64,000 bases of DNA, taken from Methanothrix sp. (GTDB lineage Archaea; Halobacteriota; Methanosarcinia; Methanotrichales; Methanotrichaceae). The notes under the pieces are model-generated. The model ran no database searches and was not told the origin of the DNA. It was given only the letters and a program-made list of their open reading frames with translations. Where the stretch lies: the NCBI GenBank assembly GCA_029907715.1, contig JARYLI010000004.1, positions 62,001 through 126,000 on the forward strand. The letters run 5' to 3'. A program made the position numbers and the translations under genes. Below are positions 56,720 to 64,000 of this stretch, piece after piece. Position 1 is the first letter of the stretch. Every line of letters begins with the position of its first letter.

Positions 56720-57472
56720 ATGGCGTTTTACACACTGGGCCTCACCTTCTCCATCGTGATAGCTTTGACAGTCGTTGTGCTGGCGGTCTGGCTCTATGGC
56801 ATGTACTTCAACTTCAAAAAGTGGGGCATTGGCTCCACAGGATACCAAGAGCCGCTCGCCCACAGCTTCTGGCTGTTCATTGCCACCTGGATTCATGAGG
56901 CATTCAAGGACGGAGTATGGGTCTTTATAAGAACACTTATACTGGATGTGCTTCTCCTCAGAAGAACTCTGCGAAGAAGCCCGGTCAGATGGGTCATGCA
57001 TATGGCCATCTTTTATGGATTTGTGACACTTGCTGCGCTTTCGGGTCTCGGTCTTTTCATGGATATTATAGAGCACTTTAACATTCTTGGCATGGCCCAT
57101 CAGGCTGAGATGGTGAAGAAGGCTATGGAGCTGCCCTTTGACATCTTTGGATATCTGTTGCTCTTCGGCTCCACGATCTCGATACTTCGCAGGATCCTCC
57201 TCAAGGAGGTCAGGGACGCGACAACAGCTTACGATGTGGTGCTGATTGGAGGCGTGTTCCTGATAACAATAACCGGATTCTACGCGGAGTGGATGCGCGG
57301 AAACGCATTCCTGGTGGGAGATGTCTTCGCAAATCCTGTTTATGCTCCACACTTTGCACTGATCCACACGATACTGGCGCTCTGTCTCTTCGCATTCATA
57401 CTCCCGTGGAGCAGGTATCTTCACGTCATAGCAGCACCGATGACGATCCTCGCAAACAGAGGAGGCGAGTAA
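56720..57472 (+). CDS. hdrE: Heterodisulfide reductase subunit E (cytochrome b)
   Basis: A 250-residue membrane protein with five or so hydrophobic segments and histidines for heme b (WVMHMAIFYGF, FALIHTILALCLF). In cytochrome-containing methanogens it takes electrons from methanophenazine and passes them to HdrD. The order hdrE-hdrD with two bases between them is as in Methanosarcina. GGAGG stands before the ATG. Confidence 0.94.
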   Translation: MAFYTLGLTFSIVIALTVVVLAVWLYGMYFNFKKWGIGSTGYQEPLAHSFWLFIATWIHEAFKDGVWVFIRTLILDVLLLRRTLRRSPVRWVMHMAIFYGFVTLAALSGLGLFMDIIEHFNILGMAHQAEMVKKAMELPFDIFGYLLLFGSTISILRRILLKEVRDATTAYDVVLIGGVFLITITGFYAEWMRGNAFLVGDVFANPVYAPHFALIHTILALCLFAFILPWSRYLHVIAAPMTILANRGGE

Positions 57473-57473
57473 A

Positions 57474-58844
57474 GTGGCAGATAACAAGCCCAACAATAAG
57501 CCTCTCATATCAGGGTTCCTGATGTCAACACAGCTCATGGAGCTGAACGCCTGTACGAGATGCAAGGAGTGCATGAACTGGTGCCCGACTTACGCTGTGA
57601 GGCCGGACAGGCCCGAGATAACCCCGATGTACAAGATCGCCAAGTTCAGGGAGATGCTCGACAGTCAATATGGATTGAGAGCAAAGCTCTTTGGTCCAAA
57701 GCCGCTCCATGAGGATGAGATCAACAAATACACAGAAGACACATACATGTGCACAACATGCGGTGTATGCGGCACAGTCTGCGAGTCCGCGATACTCACC
57801 GTGGAGCTCTGGGAGGCTATAAGACCGAATCTCGTGGTCAGAGGCAACGGCCCCTACGGAAAGCAGTCATTCTTCCCGAAGCTGCTCAAGACAGACAGGA
57901 ACCCATATCAGGCGAAGCAGGAAGAGAGGCTCTGCTGGGTTCCGAAGGACGCGAAGGTCGATGAGTCTGGGAAGATCGCCTACTTCGCAGGATGCACAGC
58001 GGCATACAGGCAGCAGGCTCTCGGCGTTGCGACGGTGAGGGTGCTGAACGCGCTCGGCGTGGACTTCTGCATGCTAGGCAAGGATGAGTGGTGCTGCGCC
58101 TCAGCGCTGGTCAGGACTGGGCAGAGGCCTGTGATGAAGGAGCATGCTGTTCACAACATAGACGCTCTGAAGGACAGAGGTGTCGAGACAGTCCTCTACG
58201 CATGTGCTGGCTGCCTCAGGGCAGCGACAATCGACTGGCCCAGATGGTATGAGGGATACATACCGTACAAGAACATGCCCCTGTCGGTATTCCTCAGAGA
58301 TAAGATAAGGGAAGGGGCGGTCGATTACAAGAGAACCGTGGATTACAAGGTCACATATCATGACCCCTGCCACAACGGTCGCCACCTGATGCACATAAAC
58401 GGCAGGGACTGGGCGTTCGAGGCTCCGAGAGATGTTCTCCAGTCCATTCCAGGCCTGAAGTTCATCGATATGGAAAGGAGCAGGGAGTTCCAGAGGTGCT
58501 GCGGCGCCGGAGGGGGTGTGAAGGCAGGGCTTCCTGACCTGGCGCTGGACTGCGCGGTTAACAGGCTCAGGGATGCCGAGCAGGTTGGGGCAGACATCAT
58601 AGCAAGCACATGCCCGTTCTGCAGGCGCAACATAATGGACGGCAGGAACTCGGTGAACTCTCCGATAAAGGTCCTGGATGTCGTGGAGCTCGTGGCAGCT
58701 GCGATGGGTCTCGATGTGACGATTCCGGAGAACCCCTACACCAAGTACCAGGAGCAGGATACGATCGTCTGCAAGGACGTCTGCAAGCTGGAGACTGTTG
58801 TTGGCAAGGAGGCAGGAAAGGACATCGTCGGCGAGGCCCATTAG
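57474..58844 (+). CDS. hdrD: Heterodisulfide reductase subunit D
   Basis: A 456-residue catalytic subunit reducing the CoM-S-S-CoB disulfide. Two [4Fe-4S] motifs near the N terminus (CTRCKECMNWCPT, CTTCGVCGTVCES), then two CCG-type cysteine clusters: C..CC..CAGC (YFAGCTAAY, EWCCASALV) and YHDPCHNGRH, FQRCCGAGGG, CPFCRRNI, the latter being the active-site cluster. GTG start at 57474 with GGAGG ahead. Terminal enzyme of the respiratory chain. Confidence 0.95.
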   Translation: MADNKPNNKPLISGFLMSTQLMELNACTRCKECMNWCPTYAVRPDRPEITPMYKIAKFREMLDSQYGLRAKLFGPKPLHEDEINKYTEDTYMCTTCGVCGTVCESAILTVELWEAIRPNLVVRGNGPYGKQSFFPKLLKTDRNPYQAKQEERLCWVPKDAKVDESGKIAYFAGCTAAYRQQALGVATVRVLNALGVDFCMLGKDEWCCASALVRTGQRPVMKEHAVHNIDALKDRGVETVLYACAGCLRAATIDWPRWYEGYIPYKNMPLSVFLRDKIREGAVDYKRTVDYKVTYHDPCHNGRHLMHINGRDWAFEAPRDVLQSIPGLKFIDMERSREFQRCCGAGGGVKAGLPDLALDCAVNRLRDAEQVGADIIASTCPFCRRNIMDGRNSVNSPIKVLDVVELVAAAMGLDVTIPENPYTKYQEQDTIVCKDVCKLETVVGKEAGKDIVGEAH

Positions 58845-59038
58845 GCCTCCTGCCACAATTTGTTGTCTGGCGTTTTTAAAGCAGAGATTTTGCACCGTGA
58901 GTGGATGCTCTGGACCGGCAAAGGGTTCTGTGGTATTGACCTCTTTACCGTCGCCGGCAGGGATCTTCTACGGTTGGTGGCGCTTTATGTTCATCACGAT
59001 GCTCTTATAGCTGAAGGGCAAAAGCCTGGTAGAGCAAG

Positions 59039-59506
59039 ATGACAGACATACCAGTACTGACCTTGTCAGAGATACAGCAGCGCGTTGTCGGATGGTGGCT
59101 TGGCAACTATTACGGGAGCATGGGCTACGTGGGAAAAAGGCTCGGGAAGAAGGGAGTCAGGGAGTTCCTGGAGCTCGGCGCCAGGCAGGTTGCAGCGACC
59201 TTCAAGCGTCTCGAGCTCACAGAGCCACTGGATGTGGCGGTGGCGATAGCGACAAACGAGAAGAACATGTTCGGCTCGGAGATTGAGGTGGCAGAAAGCG
59301 ACGGATGTGTGGATATAAACAGAAGACGGTGCGCGATCCTCGAGGGCGCTAAGGCCTTCTCAAGGCTCGGAGCATCACTTGTCGCCAGGGAGCACTGCAG
59401 GACATGCTCAGAGGTTCACTGGAAACTGGCATTCAGAGAGATGGGCATGAGCCTGGAGACCGAGCTCTCTGAGAGCGGATGCAGGATGCGCATAAGGAAG
59501 CTCTGA
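59039..59506 (+). CDS. Cysteine-rich protein, possibly ATC-hydrolase/DUF6125-like
   Basis: A 155-residue protein. The C-terminal part has a cysteine pattern (NRRRCAIL, EHCRTCSEVHWKL, SGCRMRIRKL) reminiscent of the thiazoline-carboxylate hydrolase/DUF6125 group, but the match is from memory and weak. No signal peptide or membrane segment. GTAGAG before the ATG and a TATA-like CTCTTATAGC about 35 bases ahead. It stands between hdrED and the fwd genes; function unknown. Confidence 0.6.
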   Translation: MTDIPVLTLSEIQQRVVGWWLGNYYGSMGYVGKRLGKKGVREFLELGARQVAATFKRLELTEPLDVAVAIATNEKNMFGSEIEVAESDGCVDINRRRCAILEGAKAFSRLGASLVAREHCRTCSEVHWKLAFREMGMSLETELSESGCRMRIRKL

Positions 59507-59809
59507 AGAGATATACCAGTTTTATATCAATCATGCTGCTTTCGGGTGTATTTGCTCAATATGGTGAGCGTGCTCGAGTTACTGATCAAGTGAAGCCGCT
59601 ATCATCGGGGCATAGTTGTTCATCCAGAAATCCGCCAAGAGGGCAATTTACCTCAACGTATTGAGCATGTTCTTTAGGGTGCAGAGTCCGCGGCTGGGAT
59701 CTGCAAATTCGAAGACAGGGCATGAATGTTCGAAGTGTGTCACACCATACACCAATGGATACTATTATTACAGATGGAAATAGAATCCCTGCAGGGCAGG
59801 TGATGTTTA
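59507..59809 (+). other. Spacer ahead of the fwd genes
   Basis: 303 bases with a TATA-like TTTTATATCA (about 59520), a second candidate ACTATTATTAC (about 59761) and AGGTGAT five bases before the next ATG. No gene recognised. Confidence 0.4.
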
Positions 59810-60268
59810 ATGGTCAGCGCTATGGAGATCTATCAGCTAACACCAAAGCTGAACTGCAAGAAGTGCGGCCTTCCGACATGCATGGCATTCGCTGTTGCCC
59901 TTCTTGCCAGAGAGAAGCAGATCGAGGACTGCACACCTCTGCTGGAGCCAAAATACGAGGCGAAGCTGAAGAAGCTCAGAGAGGTCATGGCGCCGGTTGC
60001 GGGCGCTACAGAGACCGGGCTGATAATCCACGAGGATCGGTGCTACGGCTGCGGCAACTGTGTGGTGGCCTGCCCGGTGAACGTGGCAAACGACCCGAAG
60101 GGATCTGCAATCGGGCTGGGGCCAAAGAGCGATAAGGTCATACTCATCGTGGAGGATGGTGTTGTGAAGTGCCTCAACCCCAAGGAGTGCAGGCGATTCG
60201 GCCCGAACAGGATATTGTGCAATCTGTGCACAGCGACCTGCCCGAGCAAGGCAATAGAGTTCGTCTAG
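59810..60268 (+). CDS. Formylmethanofuran dehydrogenase-associated iron-sulfur protein (FwdG-like)
   Basis: A 152-residue protein with two parts: an N-terminal CdhE/RnfB-like Fe-S domain (LNCKKCGLPTCMAFAVALL, IEDCTPL) and a C-terminal ferredoxin (CYGCGNCVVACPVN, CNLCTATCPSKAIEF). It precedes fwdB by nine bases and is presumably an electron-carrying subunit of the formylmethanofuran dehydrogenase complex. ATG 59810 follows AGGTGAT. Confidence 0.82.
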   Translation: MVSAMEIYQLTPKLNCKKCGLPTCMAFAVALLAREKQIEDCTPLLEPKYEAKLKKLREVMAPVAGATETGLIIHEDRCYGCGNCVVACPVNVANDPKGSAIGLGPKSDKVILIVEDGVVKCLNPKECRRFGPNRILCNLCTATCPSKAIEFV

Positions 60269-60277
60269 GGTGATCTC

Positions 60278-61498
60278 ATGGCTGTATGCACTGGATGCTC
60301 CCTTCTCTGCGATGATATCGAGGTCACGATTGATGGGAGAAGAATAACCAAGACGAAGAACCTGTGCAGAAAGGGATTCGGCAGATACAGGTCCCTCGCC
60401 TCCGACAGATCCGTGCGGAGGGTTGATGGGAAGCAGGTCGGCATCGATGAGGCCATCTCCAGGGCTGCAGAGATGCTGAGGGATGCGAAGAGGCCTCTGC
60501 TCTTCGGCTGGTCGTGTTCGACGCTGGAGGCGCAGAGGAAGGGCATCGAGCTTGCGAGGAGGACAAAGGCGATCATCGACGACACCTCTTCCATATGCCA
60601 GGGGGAGATCATGGATATGGTTATCCGCGAGGAGATCCCGAGCTGTACCCTGGATGATGTGAGGAACTACGGCGACACTCTGATCTTCTGGGGATGCGAC
60701 CCATCGAGCAGCCACCCGAGACACATGTCACGCTTCTCATACTTCCCACGCGGGGAGAAGCTCCAGAGGGGGCATGAGGAGGACAGGACCGCTTTTCTCA
60801 TAGATATCAGGGCATCCCCCACTGCGAAGATACTCTCCGGAAACTTTGTACAGATTCCTCCAGGCGGAGATGCTGATCTCATAGATGCGATGCTTGCGGT
60901 CCTCGACGGGAAGATCCCCAGGGTGAGAGACAAGAAGGCCATGATCTCCATGATGAACACACTGAAAAAAGCGGATATGGGCGTTGTATTCCCCGGGCTG
61001 GGGCTCGCATACTCCCTAAAGGGGAGGATGGATCGCCTGAAGATGCTGGTGGACAGGCTGAATGAGACCACCAAATACAACGTCATACCGATGGTGGGTC
61101 ATTACAACATGCGCGGGTTCAACCAGCTGCTGTTCAATGAGACTGGCTTCATAAACAGGGTATCGTTCGCTGATGGTGTTGATCACGGGCCGATGTACAG
61201 CGTGGTTGAGGCATCGAAGAGCTGCGATCTCGCCCTGGTTGTGGGATCTGACCCGATATCGTCCCTCCCCGCCGGGATCGCAAGGGCGCTCGCAGGGGTC
61301 CCGATGATAACCCTCGATCCGCACAGGACGCTCACCACCGAGCTCTCGAGGGTTGTTATACCCACGGCCCTGTCTGGCATCGAGGCAGGCGGAAGCGCTC
61401 TCAGGATGGACGGTGTGAGGATCGAGTTCGATCCGATCATGAAGAGCGAGTATCCATCAGATGAAGAGGTTCTATCGATGATCCTGGAGGAGATCTGA
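60278..61498 (+). CDS. fwdB: Formylmethanofuran dehydrogenase subunit B
   Basis: A 406-residue molybdopterin (tungsten or molybdenum) subunit. The [4Fe-4S] cysteines are C4, C7, C11 and C30 (CTGCSLLC ... NLC). The metal ligand is C107 in DTSSICQGEIMD, encoded as a cysteine, not selenocysteine. Catalyses formate formation from CO2 in the first step of methanogenesis from CO2, or in reverse. Runs into fwdD directly. Confidence 0.92.
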   Translation: MAVCTGCSLLCDDIEVTIDGRRITKTKNLCRKGFGRYRSLASDRSVRRVDGKQVGIDEAISRAAEMLRDAKRPLLFGWSCSTLEAQRKGIELARRTKAIIDDTSSICQGEIMDMVIREEIPSCTLDDVRNYGDTLIFWGCDPSSSHPRHMSRFSYFPRGEKLQRGHEEDRTAFLIDIRASPTAKILSGNFVQIPPGGDADLIDAMLAVLDGKIPRVRDKKAMISMMNTLKKADMGVVFPGLGLAYSLKGRMDRLKMLVDRLNETTKYNVIPMVGHYNMRGFNQLLFNETGFINRVSFADGVDHGPMYSVVEASKSCDLALVVGSDPISSLPAGIARALAGVPMITLDPHRTLTTELSRVVIPTALSGIEAGGSALRMDGVRIEFDPIMKSEYPSDEEVLSMILEEI

Positions 61499-61876
61499 AT
61501 GAGGGTAACGGTCGTGACATTCAGAGACATATTCCAGAGCGAGGCACAGGAGGTCGACAGGTTCGGCGAGGAATACAGAAAGATGAGCGCTGTTGTCTTC
61601 CTCGATAAAAGCGATGCCTCGAAGAGTGGAATAAAAGACGGATCGAATGTGCTGGTGGAGAGCGATAACGGGAGGGTCGTCGTGGTGGCCAGAATCTCAG
61701 AGGATGCGCATCCGGGTCTGGCCTTCATGCCGAACAGCCCCTGGTCGAACCGATTGGTCCCAGCGGAAACAGATGATACCCGGATACCCAGCTACAAGAG
61801 CATCAGCGCGACGGTAAGCGTGACAGACGATAAAGTTCCAACCGTTGAGGACCTTCTCAGGGAGCTGGTCTCATGA
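61499..61876 (+). CDS. fwdD: Formylmethanofuran dehydrogenase subunit D
   Basis: A 125-residue molydopterin-dinucleotide-binding domain (ASKSGIKDGSNVLVESDNGR, GLAFMPNSPWSNRLVP). It follows fwdB without a gap. fwdA and fwdC are not in this window, so the genes of the complex are split in this genome. argF overlaps its end by four bases. Confidence 0.92.
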   Translation: MRVTVVTFRDIFQSEAQEVDRFGEEYRKMSAVVFLDKSDASKSGIKDGSNVLVESDNGRVVVVARISEDAHPGLAFMPNSPWSNRLVPAETDDTRIPSYKSISATVSVTDDKVPTVEDLLRELVS

Positions 61877-62811
61877 GCAATCGCTCTCTGATATCGATAG
61901 CCGATCTCTCTCCTGAGGAGATCGTGGCACTCCTGGACAGGGCGGAGGATCTCAAGGCAGAGCGCTCCGGACGGGGTGGATGCGCGCTTGGCGATAGAAT
62001 GCCTCTTGCAGGAAAGAGCATTGCGATGATCTTCGAGAAGCCGTCGACGCGCACCCGCGTATCGCTGGAGGTCGCAGCATCAGAGCTCGGCGGGCACCCA
62101 CTGTATCTCAGCGCAGGTGAGCTGCAGCTCGGGCGCGGCGAGACGATCGGGGACACAGCGAGGGTTCTGTCAAGATATGTGCATGGAATAACCGCCAGGG
62201 TCTTCTCTCACAGGACTGTGGAGGAGCTTGCAGCACACTCGAGCGTGCCCGTGATAAATGCGCTCTCAGACCAGGAGCATCCGCTCCAGATCCTGGCGGA
62301 TCTGATGACGATCAGGGAGCGTTTCGGCCACCTGGAGGGTCTCCGGATAGCATGGGTCGGGGATGGAAACAATGTGTGCAACTCACTGATCCTGGCGTCT
62401 GCCATGCTGAATATGAGGATGATCGTGGCATCGCCCAGGGGTTATGAGCCAAAGGGCCAAATATTAGAAAGGGCCAGAGAGCTCGGCGGCGTCCCGGGGA
62501 TCACATATGAGCCATCAGAGGCAGCGCGTGATGCTGATGTTCTCGTTACAGACACATGGATCTCGATGGGTGATGAGGCAGAGGAGGCAGAGCGTCTCAG
62601 AAGCTTCAGCGGGTATCAGATAAACCAGAGGATTCTTGAGATTGCTGGAAGGGACGCGATAGTGATGCACTGCCTGCCGGCGCACAGGGGCCAAGAGATC
62701 ACGGATGAGGTCATGGACGGCCCGCAGAGTGTTGTATTGGAGGAGGCCGAGAACAGGCTTCACACATCAAAGGCTGTCCTGGAATGGCTGGTGGGGCGCA
62801 GGCCGCTCTAG
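61873..62811 (+). CDS. argF: Ornithine carbamoyltransferase
   Basis: A 312-residue enzyme of arginine synthesis. Carbamoyl phosphate site FEKPSTRTRVS, DQEHPLQILADL, ornithine side MHCLPAHRGQEI. Full length. ATGA overlap with fwdD makes it the last gene of the fwd transcript, an unexpected pairing; a tRNA-Leu gene follows after five bases. Confidence 0.96.
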   Translation: MSNRSLISIADLSPEEIVALLDRAEDLKAERSGRGGCALGDRMPLAGKSIAMIFEKPSTRTRVSLEVAASELGGHPLYLSAGELQLGRGETIGDTARVLSRYVHGITARVFSHRTVEELAAHSSVPVINALSDQEHPLQILADLMTIRERFGHLEGLRIAWVGDGNNVCNSLILASAMLNMRMIVASPRGYEPKGQILERARELGGVPGITYEPSEAARDADVLVTDTWISMGDEAEEAERLRSFSGYQINQRILEIAGRDAIVMHCLPAHRGQEITDEVMDGPQSVVLEEAENRLHTSKAVLEWLVGRRPL

Positions 62812-62816
62812 AGAAC

Positions 62817-62899
62817 GCGGGGGTTGCCAAGAGGTCAAAGGCGCAGGGCTTAGGACCCTGTCCCGAAGGGGTTCGCGGGTTCGACTCCCGTCCCCCGCA
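62817..62899 (+). tRNA. tRNA-Leu (anticodon TAG)
   Basis: Acceptor stem GCGGGGG/CCCCCGC, discriminator A, anticodon stem-loop CAGGG-CTTAGGA-CCCTG (TAG, reading CUA), a long variable arm with stem CCC/GGG typical of class II leucine tRNA, and T arm CGGG-TTCGACT-CCCG. No intron, no CCA encoded. It starts five bases after argF and an integrase gene follows. Confidence 0.93.
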
Positions 62900-62929
62900 C
62901 TCATGCATATCGATTTTTGATTCATAACT

Positions 62930-62950
62930 CCCAGAGAATTTATATCTGGG
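62930..62950 (+). promoter_or_regulatory. Palindrome around the integrase TATA box
   Basis: CCCAGA (62930-62935) and TCTGGG (62945-62950) flank AATTTATA. The layout (dyad around the TATA box) suggests repression by a protein bound there, perhaps the integrase itself. Confidence 0.5.
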
Positions 62951-62995
62951 ATGCAGGATTTTCTTTCACGCTCGCTGCTTCAGGGATGATGTGGC

Positions 62996-63874
62996 ATGTT
63001 CAGGAAGCGTATGAATGTGAACTGGAAGAGGAAGCGTGATGCTGAAGATCTCATGCCCGCTCTGAAGCGTTACAGGAGGTACCTGGAGGATAATGGGCTT
63101 CGACCGTCCACCATACCCATGTATGTGCTGCATGTGAGGAAGTACCTGGAATTCGCGGGAACTGATTCGCCGAGTGCAGATGATTTTGCCCGCTTCAGGG
63201 ATCATCTCCATGACATGAGGCTATCACGGAGCACGGTCAACAACTACTCGTTCTCGATACGGAAATACCACGAGATGCTCGGGCAGCATGTCAGCTTCAA
63301 GTTCATCAAGCCGAACAACACCCTCCCGTACTATTTTGATGAGCTGGATATCACAAGGATATTCAGTGTGTGCAGCAACATAAAACATCTTGCGATGCTG
63401 AAGACCATGTTTTATGCCAGTCTCCGTGCCAGCGAGCTGTGCAACCTGGACGATTCTGATGTGGATCTGAAGGCGTTGACAGTCTTCGTGCGTGGTGGTA
63501 AGGGTGGCAGGGACGCAGTGGTCTACATCACCGATGACTGCGCAAGGACCCTCAGGCGTTACCTTGAGGTCCGGCCTCCGCTCATGATTGAGGGGCGCAG
63601 ACAGCTCTTCTACACTGACTTCGGGAAACGCTGGGAGCGCCGTGGGGTTTACCGGATGTTCATGTACTACAAGAGGCTCGCGGGTATCGAGAAGCAGGGA
63701 GGCGTGCATGTGTTCTCGCGGCACAGCGTTGGGAGCCTCCTGGTGAAGCGTGGCTGCGATATCGTGACAGTCAAGGAACTCATGCGGCATTCTTATGTTC
63801 ACACCACCATGAGGTACATGCACATCTCTGATGCCACCAGGCGGGAGAAGTACGAGCAGTTCCTGAGACTGTGA
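62996..63874 (+). CDS. Tyrosine recombinase / integrase
   Basis: A 292-residue tyrosine recombinase with a SAM-like N-terminal domain (about 20-105) and a catalytic domain. Catalytic residues: R144 in ASLRASELCNL, H265 in LMRHSYVHT, and Y274 in TTMRYMHIS. The HxxR box reads VHVFSRHSVGS, so H238 and R242 are one residue further apart than usual. It could be an integrase of an element inserted at the tRNA-Leu gene or an XerA-like housekeeping recombinase; neither attachment site nor other element genes are inside the window. ATG 63011 is an alternative start. Confidence 0.85.
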   Translation: MFRKRMNVNWKRKRDAEDLMPALKRYRRYLEDNGLRPSTIPMYVLHVRKYLEFAGTDSPSADDFARFRDHLHDMRLSRSTVNNYSFSIRKYHEMLGQHVSFKFIKPNNTLPYYFDELDITRIFSVCSNIKHLAMLKTMFYASLRASELCNLDDSDVDLKALTVFVRGGKGGRDAVVYITDDCARTLRRYLEVRPPLMIEGRRQLFYTDFGKRWERRGVYRMFMYYKRLAGIEKQGGVHVFSRHSVGSLLVKRGCDIVTVKELMRHSYVHTTMRYMHISDATRREKYEQFLRL

Positions 63875-63877
63875 CAA

Positions 63878-63963
63878 CATGGGTCATATGGGCTGTTTGA
63901 CCCCACTCTATGCACTTATTTTATCATCTATGTATTGCATCGGATATGATAAAATGACCCATG
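63878..63963. repeat. Nested inverted repeats after the integrase gene
   Basis: CATGGGTCAT (63878-63887) pairs perfectly with ATGACCCATG (63954-63963), and TTTTATCAT (63919-63927) with ATGATAAAA (63946-63954). The right arms are contiguous; the left arms are separated by 31 bases. It may be a recombination site, an operator or a terminator. Confidence 0.7.
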
Positions 63964-64000
63964 TAAGGCATATGGGTGCTTCGCAAATGTAATGCGCTAT

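Noticed and set aside
56651-57574. 307-residue minus-strand frame across hdrE
   Set aside because: Shadow of hdrE, which is secure by its motifs and operon position.
60604-60609. Possible selenocysteine site in FwdB
   Set aside because: The metal-ligand codon is TGC (cysteine, C107), not TGA.
1-64000. CRISPR array
   Set aside because: No regularly spaced direct repeats were found by reading; the repeats seen are MITEs, hairpins and single duplications.

Overview
The window comes from a methanogenic archaeon and looks most like Methanothrix (Methanosaeta), probably a thermophila/thermoacetophila-type genome. The methanogen evidence is HdrE-HdrD (the membrane heterodisulfide reductase of cytochrome-containing methanogens), a formylmethanofuran dehydrogenase gene set, coenzyme F420 genes cofC and cofE, a Fae-Hps fusion and an Hps-RraA fusion. 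Archaeal transcription and RNA processing are shown by TBP, many TATA boxes 24-30 nt upstream of start codons (apparently leaderless mRNAs), the queDCE archaeosine genes and a tRNA-Arg intron with a textbook bulge-helix-bulge. The genus assignment is inference.

Layout. 1-5.8 kb: Hps-RraA, dapF, an exported rhodanese-like protein, a FAH-family enzyme and pyrDK. 5.8-19.7 kb: a metal/tetrapyrrole block. A fused ChlI-ChlD type chelatase subunit and a CobN-type large subunit bracket two complete iron/corrinoid-type ABC importers, an alkaline phosphatase pseudogene and an unknown exported protein. 19.8-22.3 kb: an unknown small protein, then queE, queC and queD preceded by an unlisted 55-residue ribbon-helix-helix gene. 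22.3-26 kb: sparse accessory DNA with an unknown protein, an exported BAAT-type thioesterase and an unlisted 48-residue membrane protein. 26-32.3 kb: APS-kinase-like protein, iron-sulfur flavoprotein, RNase HI, aroC, MoeA with a periplasmic-binding-type tail, cofC and cofE. 32.3-37.2 kb: an operon of XRE-cupin regulator, acyl-CoA synthetase fused to ferredoxin, and 2-oxoacid:ferredoxin oxidoreductase (alpha, then fused beta-gamma), running directly into cofE. 37.5-44 kb: U32 peptidase-family protein, intron-containing tRNA-Arg, TBP, a VLRF1-type release factor and an LRV-repeat protein. 43-53.8 kb: carAB, leuC/hacA, truA, fae-hps, an exported phosphatase-superfamily protein and a degenerate DNA ligase. 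53.9-64 kb: presenilin-type protease, a small sulfur-carrier locus, hdrED, fwd genes with argF, tRNA-Leu and a tyrosine integrase next to a nested inverted repeat.

The most striking unlisted structure is a family of miniature inverted-repeat transposable elements (about 124 bp, terminal inverted repeats CGCTCTTAT/ATAAGAGCG). One clean copy (37375-37498) has a perfect 8-bp target duplication. A second (54927-55101) also has a perfect 8-bp duplication, sits inside the remains of an older copy, and itself carries a double TCGAC hairpin. That hairpin occurs a second time inside the 3' end of pyrD.

How the genes fit together: hdrED and fwd serve the electron and C1 ends of methanogenesis; cofC/cofE supply F420; the 2-oxoacid oxidoreductase with the synthetase-ferredoxin fusion could link keto acids, ferredoxin and acyl-CoA; the chelatase block probably supplies metallated tetrapyrroles; pyrDK, carAB and argF share carbamoyl-phosphate and pyrimidine/arginine supply.
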